The notes below the pieces were generated by a model. The model was not told the DNA's origin, ran no database searches, and saw only the letters and a list, made by a program, of their open reading frames with translations. Shown here piece after piece: positions 57,691 through 64,000 of a DNA stretch of 64,000 nt. Position 1 is the stretch's first letter. Each line of letters begins with the position of its first letter. The DNA is from DASXMT01 sp963781305 (GTDB lineage Bacteria > Actinomycetota > Acidimicrobiia > Acidimicrobiales > RAAP-2), in the NCBI GenBank assembly GCA_963781305.1, contig CAWAFL010000001.1:1116001-1180000 (forward strand), written 5' to 3'. The translations under genes and the position numbers were made by a program.

Positions 57691-58869
57691 TCAGCCGGGA
57701 GCAACCTCGATCACCGTGGCCGAGCCCATGCCGCCCCCCGCACACATGGCGGCCACGCCGATGCCCCCGCCCTTGCGGGCCAGGTCATAGACGAGGGTGG
57801 TGAGCATCCGGGCCCCGGTGGCGGCGATGGGATGGCCCAGGCTGCAGCCACTGCCCGAGATGTTGATCAGGTCCTCGTCGAGGTCGAGGACCCGGACACA
57901 GGCGACGGGGACCGAGGCGAAGGCCTCGTTGATCTCATAGAGGTCCACGTCGCCCAGGGTCATCCCGGCCCGCTCGAGGGCCTTCGGGATGGCGATGGTG
58001 GGGGCCATGCCCGTGTCTTTGGGATCGACGCCGACCGAGGCCCACGAGCGCACCGTGGCCAGGGGGGTAAGACCGTGGTCGGCGGCAAAGGCGTCCGAGG
58101 TGACCACGAGGGCCGAGGCGGCGTCGTTCACGCCCGAGGCGTTGCCGGCGGTGATGGAGAAGCCCTCGATCTCGGGGTGGATGGGCTTGAGCGAGGCCAG
58201 CTTCTCTGCGGTCGAGTCCCGCCGGGGGTGCTCATCGGTGTCGAACACCACGGCCGAGCCGTCCCTGGTGGTGACCTTGATGGGCACGATCTCGTGGGCG
58301 AAGCGGCCCTCGTCGATGGCGGCGATGGCCCGCTGGTGGGAGCGGAGGGCCCAGGCGTCCATGTCCTCTCTGGTCGCTCCGACCTGTCGGGCCGTGTTCC
58401 ACCCGACGGTGATGGACATGTCGAGGGCGGGGGCCTCGGGGGTGCTCGGATGGGAGAGGGACATCCAGTCCTCCCAGTCGTCACTACCGGGGACCCGTCG
58501 CTTGTCCCTCGGGGACAACGACGAGGCCTGGACCCCGCCGGCGATGACGGCGTTGTCCATGCCGGCCATGATCGAGGCCGAGGCGGACTGGACCGCAGCC
58601 AGGCCCGAGGCGCAGTGGCGGTTGTGGGCGAGACCGGGGACGCTCTCCATGCCCGCCACCACGGCGACGTAGCGGGCCACCACCCCGCCGCCGTAGAGGG
58701 ACTCGGCCAGGATCAGGTCGTCGATGTCGCCGGCGGCGAGCCCGGTCCGGGTGAGGGACTCTTCGATCACCGGCTGGGCCAGCACCGAGGCCTCGGTCTC
58801 GCTCAGGGTGCCCTTGCGGGCGGTTCCGATGGCGGTCCGACAAGCCGAGACGATCACGGCATCAGGCAT
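57691..58869 (-). CDS. Acetyl-CoA acetyltransferase (thiolase)
   Basis: A 392-residue thiolase with the complete catalytic set: Cys86 in NRHCASGLAAVQ, NEAFAS, the His of GHPIAATGAR and a second Cys in MCAGGGMGSA. It cleaves 3-ketoacyl-CoA to a shortened acyl-CoA plus acetyl- or propionyl-CoA, or condenses acyl-CoAs. It belongs to the same broad type as FadA5-like enzymes for bulky substrates. The ATG at 58869 has GAGGAG five bases upstream. It is divergent from the dehydrogenase at 59101; a 16-base perfect palindrome lies in the region between. Confidence 0.94.
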   Translation of the reverse strand: MPDAVIVSACRTAIGTARKGTLSETEASVLAQPVIEESLTRTGLAAGDIDDLILAESLYGGGVVARYVAVVAGMESVPGLAHNRHCASGLAAVQSASASIMAGMDNAVIAGGVQASSLSPRDKRRVPGSDDWEDWMSLSHPSTPEAPALDMSITVGWNTARQVGATREDMDAWALRSHQRAIAAIDEGRFAHEIVPIKVTTRDGSAVVFDTDEHPRRDSTAEKLASLKPIHPEIEGFSITAGNASGVNDAASALVVTSDAFAADHGLTPLATVRSWASVGVDPKDTGMAPTIAIPKALERAGMTLGDVDLYEINEAFASVPVACVRVLDLDEDLINISGSGCSLGHPIAATGARMLTTLVYDLARKGGGIGVAAMCAGGGMGSATVIEVAPG

Positions 58870-58963
58870 GGTTGCTCCTCTCCGGCCACGAACCAGCGGC
58901 CAACCGATACCGACCATCGGGCCAGGCGTACCGAGCTGTGCTCGTGGTGTGGGTGGATCTGTG

Positions 58964-59027
58964 GTGTTGGGACTGTGGTGTGGGAACTGCGTGTTGGGAC
59001 TGCTATTGGGACTGCGTGTTGGGACTG
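58964..59027. repeat. Five degenerate copies of GTGTTGGGACTG
   Basis: The 12-base motif appears at 58964, 58978 (changed), 58991, 59003 (changed) and 59016, a period of about 13, in the divergent promoter between the thiolase and the dehydrogenase. Confidence 0.8.
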
Positions 59028-59052
59028 CACAGTACCAGCGGAGCCCTCCCCC

Positions 59053-59068
59053 GAGCACAGCTGTGCTC
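59053..59068. promoter_or_regulatory. Perfect 16-bp palindrome GAGCACAGCTGTGCTC
   Basis: All eight base pairs of both arms match, with no spacer. It ends 18 bases before the candidate -10 box of the dehydrogenase and would cover the -35 region. A related half-site GAGCTGTGCTCG occurs at about 58933. No regulator gene is directly adjacent. Confidence 0.65.
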
Positions 59069-59086
59069 GCACCGGGACCAACTGGG

Positions 59087-59092
59087 TAGGAT
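59087..59092 (+). promoter_or_regulatory. Candidate -10 box giving leaderless dehydrogenase mRNA
   Basis: TAGGAT ends eight bases before the GTG at 59101 and no ribosome site lies between, which fits a leaderless transcript starting at or near the start codon. Confidence 0.5.
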
Positions 59093-59100
59093 GACCGACC

Positions 59101-60240
59101 GTGAAGACGGACAGCGACCCGGTGGCCGGGTTCCGGGTCGAGCTCGTGTCGTGGCTGGCGGAGAACCTGACGCCGGCCGTGATCGAAGCCGGGCAGGCCG
59201 GCATGGACGCGGGCGACAACTTCGAGATACTCCGGAGGTGGAACCAGACCCTGGCCGATGCCGGTTGGGCGGCCGTCGCCTGGCCCCGGGAGTTCGGGGG
59301 GCGAGAGGCAGGCATCGCCGAGCAATTGGCCTTCTTCGAGGAGATGTCGGCGGCCCAGGCACCCGGAGTCATCAACGTCATCGGCGTCTCCAATATCGCC
59401 CCGGCCATCATGGCGGTGGGGACCGAGGAGCAGCGAGCACGGTTCCTGGCCCCGATGCTGCGGGGGGACGAGATCTGGAGCCAGGGCATGTCAGAGCCCG
59501 ACGCCGGCTCGGACCTGGCCTCGCTGCGCACCGCCGCCCGGCTCGAGGGGGACACCTTCGTGGTGAACGGCCAGAAGACCTGGAACAGCTTGGGTCGCCA
59601 CGCCGACTGGTGCCAGCTCTACGTCCGCACCGACCCGGACGCCCCCAAGCACAAGGGCATCAGCTGCCTGCTGGTCGATATGACCACGCCCGGGGTCGAG
59701 GTGCGACCCCTGCGCACCATGGCCGGCGAGCTGACCTTCTCCGAGCTGTTCTTCTCCGACGTGGAAGTCCCCCGGGCCAACCTGCTCGGGCCGCTCCACG
59801 AGGGCTGGCGGGTGGCCATGACCACCCTCAGCCACGAGCGGGCCGGAGTGGCCCGGCTGCACCTGTCGTTGAGCGATCGGCTCGACAAGCTGATGGCCGC
59901 GGCCAAAGGACGCCCCGCCCTCGCCGATCCGGTCATCCGGGACCGCCTGATGGCCCTCTATGCCCGCATCGCCTGTATGCGCTGGACAACGACCCGTGAG
60001 CTCCAGGCCATCGGGCAGGGGCGCCAGCCCTCCCCCACCATGGGCAGCATTGCCAAGCTCATGTGGTCCCTCACCGAGCAGACCCTCGCCGAGCTGGCCG
60101 TCGACCTGCTCGGCCTCGAGGCCCTGAGCGGCCCGTGGGCCAAGAACCTGGCCTCGTCCCGACAGTCCACCATCGCTGGTGGCACCACCGAGATCAACCG
60201 GAACATCCTGGGCGAGCACGGTTTGGGGCTGCCCCGCTGA
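59101..60240 (+). CDS. Acyl-CoA dehydrogenase family protein
   Basis: A 379-residue flavoprotein of the FadE type. AVAWPREFGGREAG, SQGMSEPDAGSDLASL and LSHERAGVAR are present, and the C-terminus is STIAGGTTEINRNILGEHGL. The Glu of SHERAG may be the base since the IYEGT motif is replaced by IAGGT. It should form an enoyl-CoA from a bulky acyl-CoA. The GTG start seems leaderless. It is followed after 115 bases by an SDR on the same strand and is divergent from a thiolase; a perfect palindrome covers its promoter. Confidence 0.92.
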   Translation: MKTDSDPVAGFRVELVSWLAENLTPAVIEAGQAGMDAGDNFEILRRWNQTLADAGWAAVAWPREFGGREAGIAEQLAFFEEMSAAQAPGVINVIGVSNIAPAIMAVGTEEQRARFLAPMLRGDEIWSQGMSEPDAGSDLASLRTAARLEGDTFVVNGQKTWNSLGRHADWCQLYVRTDPDAPKHKGISCLLVDMTTPGVEVRPLRTMAGELTFSELFFSDVEVPRANLLGPLHEGWRVAMTTLSHERAGVARLHLSLSDRLDKLMAAAKGRPALADPVIRDRLMALYARIACMRWTTTRELQAIGQGRQPSPTMGSIAKLMWSLTEQTLAELAVDLLGLEALSGPWAKNLASSRQSTIAGGTTEINRNILGEHGLGLPR

Positions 60241-60355
60241 GGGATGGCGCCGCGACGCTCGGGCGTCGTCTTGACGTCCGGTGGGCCGTGGGCCAGCATC
60301 TCGCAAACACTCGATTTCGAGGAGCTCGAAAGAGAGCAGACGTAAGGGGGGCACT

Positions 60356-61183
60356 GTGGCGTCGTTGTGGGACTACGAGGGAACGCGAGTGGTTGTAGCC
60401 GGGGGTGGTGGTGCCGGCATGGGAGCCGCAGCGGTGACCGAGCTGACCAAGCTCGGCGCTGAGATCCACGTGCTCGACCTCCGAGAGCCACCGAGCGACG
60501 TAGCCAGCTACCAGGCCACCGACCTGCTCGACCCGGCAGCCACCGAGGCGGCCGTCGAGAAGATCGGGGGTGAGGTCAACGCGCTGTTCTATTGCGCCGG
60601 CCGTCCGGGCGGCCGGTACAGCGATCTCGAGGTGATGACGGTGAACTTCCTGTCCGCCCGCCACCTGGCCGACCTGGTCGTGCCCCACATGCCCGTGGGA
60701 TCGGCCATCGCCTCGATCTCCTCCACCGCCGGGGCAGGTTGGATGGCCAACATCGCCAAGTGGCTGCCGCTCGTGCACACCCAGGGGTTCGAGGCCGGCC
60801 GGGCCTGGTGCGAGGCCCATCCCACCGAGATCACCGGCGGCTACGCACCGTCAAAAGAGGCCCTCATCGTCTGGACCCAATGGGCCGCGCTGGGTCTGGC
60901 CCACAAGGGGATCCGGGTGAACGCCATCAGCCCGGGGCCGACCGACACGCCGATGATGCCCGACTTCATAGCGCAGGTGGGAAAGGAGTTCATGGACAAC
61001 TTCCCCATCCCCCTGGAGCGGCGAGCACGCCCCGAAGAGCAGGCCTATCCGTTGATCTTCCTCAACAGCCGGGCCGCCTCCTACATCACCGGCGAGAACC
61101 TGATCACCGACGGTGGGACCATGGGCTCCATCATGACCGGCACCATTGATGCGGCCGTCCTCGGCGGAGCAGCCGCCCGGTAG
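60356..61183 (+). CDS. Atypical SDR family oxidoreductase
   Basis: A 275-residue SDR. The cofactor loop is a modified AGGGGAGMG at about 15-23 and the second strand ends in LDLREPPSD, giving preference for NAD-type cofactor. The Ser is in SISSTAG, and YAPSK provides Tyr and Lys. An insertion of about 35 residues between Ser and Tyr (WLPLVHTQGFEAGRAW) resembles 3-alpha-hydroxysteroid dehydrogenase-type SDRs. The GTG at 60356 follows AAGGGGGG. Its location after an acyl-CoA dehydrogenase suggests oxidation of a ring or side-chain hydroxyl. Confidence 0.86.
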   Translation: MASLWDYEGTRVVVAGGGGAGMGAAAVTELTKLGAEIHVLDLREPPSDVASYQATDLLDPAATEAAVEKIGGEVNALFYCAGRPGGRYSDLEVMTVNFLSARHLADLVVPHMPVGSAIASISSTAGAGWMANIAKWLPLVHTQGFEAGRAWCEAHPTEITGGYAPSKEALIVWTQWAALGLAHKGIRVNAISPGPTDTPMMPDFIAQVGKEFMDNFPIPLERRARPEEQAYPLIFLNSRAASYITGENLITDGGTMGSIMTGTIDAAVLGGAAAR

Positions 61184-61221
61184 AGGGGCCGGCTCGCTAC
61201 GAGCGCAAGCTCGGGCTCGAG

Positions 61222-62715
61222 CTACGCAGGGGGGAGGCCACCGGCGTAGGTCTTCGTCTCCGTGTATTGCTCGAAGCCTTCGATGCCGTTCTGCCGCCCG
61301 ATCCCACTGGCTTTGTACCCGCCGAAGGGAGCATCGGGGCCGTACCAGACGCCACCGTTGATGCCGGCGGTCCCCGCCCGGACCCGCCGGGCAACGGCCA
61401 TGGCCCGCTCCTCGGAAGCAGACGTGACCCCAACCCCGAGGCCGTACTGGTTCTCGTTGGCCAGCCGGACGGCATCGTCATCGTCCTCGAAGGGCACCAC
61501 GACCAGGACCGGACCGAAGATCTCGTCGCGGGCGATGGACATCGTGTTGTCGACATCGGCGAACAGGGTCGGCTCCACATAGAAACCCTTATCGAACTGA
61601 GGCGGCCGGCCGCCACCGACGACCACCCTGGCCCCCTCGGCCTTCCCCTTCTCGATGTAGTCGAGCACCCGATCGCGCTGCAGGGCGCTGATCTGGGGCC
61701 CCTGGATGTTCGCCGGGTTGGTGGGGTCGCCGTAGGGGACGTTGCGGAACCCCTCCTCCATCATGGCGATACCCTCCTCGTACCGGGAACGGGGGAGCAG
61801 CATCCTGGTCAACATGACGCAGCCCTGACCACCGTGGGTGCAGATGGTCCAGGCCATGGACAGCTTGGCTTCGAAGTCGGCGTCCTCCAGGATGATGTCG
61901 GCCGACTTGCCCCCCAGCTCCAAGAACAGCCGCTTGAGGGTGGGGGCGCCCTGCTCCATGATCCGGCGACCAACTCCGGTCGACCCGGTGAACGAGATGA
62001 GGTCGACCCGGGGGTCGGTGACCAGGTCCTCGGCCACCGAGTTGTCCGAGGTCGTCACCACTTGCAGCACGCCCGGAGGGAAGTCGGTTCGCTCGGCGGC
62101 CAGCCGACCGATGCGAGTGGCGTTCCACGGGGTGTTGGGAGCGGCCTTCAAGATGACGGTGTTGCCTGTGGCCAGCGCCTGGCCCAGCTTCTGGATGGCC
62201 ACTTCGAAGGGGTAGTTCCAGGGCACAATGGCGCCGACCACGCCGACGGGCTCCTTGGCCACCTTGCGCCAGCTTCGGGTGCCGAAGGCGTTGCCCTCGG
62301 GGAGGTCCCGCTCCCACTCGAACTTGTCGATGAAGTTGGTTGGCCACACCAGTCCCTCGGACAGCGGTGCATCCAGCTGGGGGCCGTAGGTAATCAGAAC
62401 CGGCGCGCCCACCTCGGCGACGAGCTCGGCCCGCAGCAGCTCCTTCTCCTCTTCCAACGCGGTCTGAAGCTGGCGCAGGCAACGCTTGCGGAGCTCCTTG
62501 TCGGTGGCCCAGGCGGTCTGGTCGAAGGCCCGACGGGCCGCACCGATGGCCTCGTCCATGTCCTCGTGACCGGCGTCGGCCACCTGGCCCAACACCTCTT
62601 CGGTCGCCGGGTTGATGTTGTCGAACACCTTTCCCGACTTGGCCTCGACGAGCTTGCCGTCGATCTGCATCCGCTGTTCGCCCAGTACGGCCGAGGCACT
62701 GTCACTGGTTGTCAT
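61222..62715 (-). CDS. Aldehyde dehydrogenase family protein
   Basis: A 497-residue NAD(P)-dependent aldehyde dehydrogenase. VPWNYPFEVAIQKLGQALA is the cofactor domain signature, FTGSTGVGRRI is the nucleotide loop, LELGGKSADII carries the general-base Glu, and THGGQGCVMLTRM has the catalytic Cys. It oxidises an aldehyde to an acid. The ATG at 62715 has GGGAGGG six bases upstream. The gene stands alone on the minus strand and converges with the SDR at 60356. Confidence 0.95.
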   Translation of the reverse strand: MTTSDSASAVLGEQRMQIDGKLVEAKSGKVFDNINPATEEVLGQVADAGHEDMDEAIGAARRAFDQTAWATDKELRKRCLRQLQTALEEEKELLRAELVAEVGAPVLITYGPQLDAPLSEGLVWPTNFIDKFEWERDLPEGNAFGTRSWRKVAKEPVGVVGAIVPWNYPFEVAIQKLGQALATGNTVILKAAPNTPWNATRIGRLAAERTDFPPGVLQVVTTSDNSVAEDLVTDPRVDLISFTGSTGVGRRIMEQGAPTLKRLFLELGGKSADIILEDADFEAKLSMAWTICTHGGQGCVMLTRMLLPRSRYEEGIAMMEEGFRNVPYGDPTNPANIQGPQISALQRDRVLDYIEKGKAEGARVVVGGGRPPQFDKGFYVEPTLFADVDNTMSIARDEIFGPVLVVVPFEDDDDAVRLANENQYGLGVGVTSASEERAMAVARRVRAGTAGINGGVWYGPDAPFGGYKASGIGRQNGIEGFEQYTETKTYAGGLPPA

Positions 62716-63030
62716 GGCGTTCCCTCCCTTGACGGCCGAATGGCCGATGGCCCATGAGCCCCATGACCCACCTCGGCACGAAGTACTCCCCAACCGCAGG
62801 AGTCCGCTCGAGCACCTGACCGCTCGACTTGGTCAACCTACCGAAGCCAGAAAACGAGGCTTTTCACTATGCTACCGACCGGAGCCTACTGCACCCAATC
62901 CGATGCTCCCTGGCCGGCGAACGGCGCTGGCCCCAGGCATCTTCGTGTACGGTTCCCCACTCATTGGCGCGATGCAATCGGCACCGGCGGCCATGGGGAT
63001 CGGGCACAAAGCGCACGGAAGGGGACGTTC
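62716..63030. other. 315-bp intergenic region with weak promoter signals
   Basis: Between the aldehyde dehydrogenase (minus) and a small plus-strand gene. TATGCT at 62868-62873 is a possible plus-strand -10 box, and TAGCAT on the other strand overlaps it. Frames through it lack ribosome sites. I see no repeat or RNA. Confidence 0.4.
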
Positions 63031-63336
63031 ATGGAATTGAAGGCTGGGGTGCAGCTCAAGAGCGCGGTGAGCACCACGGAGGTAGTCGTGGTGCGGGCGC
63101 CCAAGGACGAGGTCACGCTGACCTGTGGCGGAGCACCCATGCTGGGCCGGGACGAGGAGTCATCCGGGGCCGCCATCCAGGCCGGGGATGACGGTTCCTC
63201 TCTCTTGGGCAAGCGGTATGTCGATGAGACCTCCGATATCGAAGTGCTCTGCACCAAGCCCGGGGACGGCACCCTGGCCGTCGATGGCCGGGCCCTGGAG
63301 TTGAAGAGCGCGAAGCCGCTGCCCTCGTCGGACTGA
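63031..63336 (+). CDS. Small conserved hypothetical protein
   Basis: A 101-residue soluble protein starting MELKAGVQLKSAVSTTEVVV. It has two Cys residues (LTCGGAPM and EVLCTKPGDG) and an acidic middle (GRDEESSGAAIQAGDDGSS). It seems to be all beta and could be a small binding or metal-binding protein, but I do not recognise the family. The ATG at 63031 has AAGGGG six bases upstream. Its stop codon lies in a 16-bp tandem repeat that extends into the gap before the crotonase gene. It has no obvious partner. Confidence 0.65.
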   Translation: MELKAGVQLKSAVSTTEVVVVRAPKDEVTLTCGGAPMLGRDEESSGAAIQAGDDGSSLLGKRYVDETSDIEVLCTKPGDGTLAVDGRALELKSAKPLPSSD

Positions 63337-63362
63337 ACCGGCTTCGGACTGAACCGGCTTCG
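63331..63362. repeat. Two copies of a 16-bp repeat
   Basis: GACTGAACCGGCTTCG at 63331 and 63347. The first copy contains the TGA stop codon of the 101-residue gene. Confidence 0.9.
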
Positions 63363-63367
63363 GACGG

Positions 63368-64000
63368 TTACGAGCCGCCCGCCTCCTTCACCGCCTGCGA
63401 CTGCTTCTCAGCCACCTGGCGCGGGAGGCGCCCTCCTCGCTTGGCCATGAATTCCCTGACGTCGGTGGCGCCACTGGCGATGGTGGTGAAGTCGGCCGTG
63501 CTCTGGAGGTGGACCCTCATGCCCATGGTCTCCCACGCCCGCTTGACCCCCGCCTTGACCGTCATGATGGTGGTCAAGGGCATCTGGGCGATGGTCGCCG
63601 CCATTTCCTCGACCGTCGCCTCGAGGTCCGCCCGCTTGACCACCTGGTTCACCAAGCCCCACTCTTTGGCTTCCTCGGCTGACAGGGTCGGGGCCAGGTA
63701 GAGGTACTCATAGGCCCGCTTCCAGTTCATCAGGGCCCAGGGCTCGATGAGGGTCTGGGCGCCCGGCAACCCGAAGCCCTGGGGCAACGGCATCTGGAAG
63801 TAGGCGTCATCCGACGCGACGGTGAGGTCGGTCAGGTAGCCGTAGACCGTTCCTCCCCCGACGCAGTAACCGTGGATCTGGGAGATGGTCGCCTTGGGGA
63901 ACTCCCACAGGTTCAACGGTGGCCACAGGAAGAGGTCGTAGTTGTGGGCCTTCCACGTGCGTTCGGGCGTGGGCCCAGTGGTGGGATACACCTCGGCCAT
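63368..64000 (-). CDS. Enoyl-CoA hydratase/isomerase family protein, 5' truncated by window edge
   Basis: The visible 210 residues are the main part of a crotonase: ATISQIHGYCVGGGTVYGYL is the oxyanion-hole helix, LTVASDDAYFQMPLPQGFGL follows, and the C-terminal helices continue to a TAA stop. The frame reaches the window edge; the ATG at its last bases is inside the domain, since the N-terminal strands and the first oxyanion segment are missing. The gene therefore starts beyond 64000. It probably hydrates or isomerises an enoyl-CoA. Confidence 0.88.
   Translation of the reverse strand: MAEVYPTTGPTPERTWKAHNYDLFLWPPLNLWEFPKATISQIHGYCVGGGTVYGYLTDLTVASDDAYFQMPLPQGFGLPGAQTLIEPWALMNWKRAYEYLYLAPTLSAEEAKEWGLVNQVVKRADLEATVEEMAATIAQMPLTTIMTVKAGVKRAWETMGMRVHLQSTADFTTIASGATDVREFMAKRGGRLPRQVAEKQSQAVKEAGGS

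Noticed and set aside
1..64000. tRNA, rRNA or riboswitch genes
   Set aside because: Looking through intergenic stretches I found no cloverleaf-like segment, CCA-ended structure or recognisable riboswitch core; a covariance-model search would be decisive.

Overview
The window is high-GC DNA packed with catabolic genes. It looks like a chromosomal segment of an actinobacterium, and I favour a member of the Acidimicrobiia or a mycobacterium-like relative. The reasons are the GC-rich codon use, many GTG starts, F420-type luciferase-like oxidoreductases, a DUF222/HNH (13E12-type) endonuclease, a DUF2889 protein, and repeated sets of acyl-CoA dehydrogenase, CoA ligase and amidohydrolase genes. I see no tRNA, rRNA, CRISPR array, prophage or complete insertion sequence.

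Layout. 1-2.5 kb: end of a hypothetical gene, a hotdog thioesterase, a short-chain dehydrogenase (SDR) and a VOC-fold protein. 2.57-9.43 kb: a compact plus-strand operon (30-codon leader ORF, two M24 'pita-bread' proteins, a cytochrome P450, an SDR, a Gfo/Idh/MocA dehydrogenase, and a periplasmic-binding-type protein without signal peptide), closed by a hairpin. 9.5-13.9 kb: amidohydrolase, TIM-barrel isomerase, acyl-CoA synthetase-like protein, TetR. 14-17.1 kb: divergent LCAD-like dehydrogenase and fused two-domain CoA-transferase. 17.3-24.7 kb: HNH protein, dehydrogenase, SDRs, limonene-epoxide-hydrolase-like protein, CaiB transferase, SnoaL-like protein, TetR. 24.8-31.3 kb: double CMD protein and a four-gene minus operon (amidohydrolase, CoA ligase, two dehydrogenases of the alpha2beta2 type). 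31.7-36.1 kb: TetR, SCP2-type thiolase, HMG-CoA-synthase-like/DUF35 fusion, TesB-like protein. 36.3-42.1 kb: duplicated 234-residue unknowns flanking a CoA ligase, then a Baeyer-Villiger-type monooxygenase and an epoxide hydrolase. 42.1-44.9 kb: DUF2889 protein and D-aminoacylase-like hydrolase. 45.2-49.3 kb: TetR, ACAD10/11-like dehydrogenase, quinone oxidoreductase, APH-like kinase. 49.5-64 kb: more SDR, F420 oxidoreductase, crotonase, GntR, amidohydrolase, VOC, thiolase, dehydrogenase and aldehyde dehydrogenase genes.

Taken together the genes can activate acids to CoA esters, desaturate, hydrate, oxidise and thiolyse them, and add oxygen (P450, Baeyer-Villiger oxygenase, epoxide hydrolases). 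This suits degradation of cyclic, branched or terpenoid/steroid-like compounds; the actual substrates cannot be read from sequence. Several TetR/GntR regulators sit at divergent promoters with visible palindromes, suggesting separately controlled modules.

Two window-wide traits stand out. Many genes are joined by 1- or 4-base stop/start overlaps. In addition, at least sixteen short perfect or near-perfect tandem repeats sit at gene ends or starts, and inside coding sequence their periods are almost always multiples of three.
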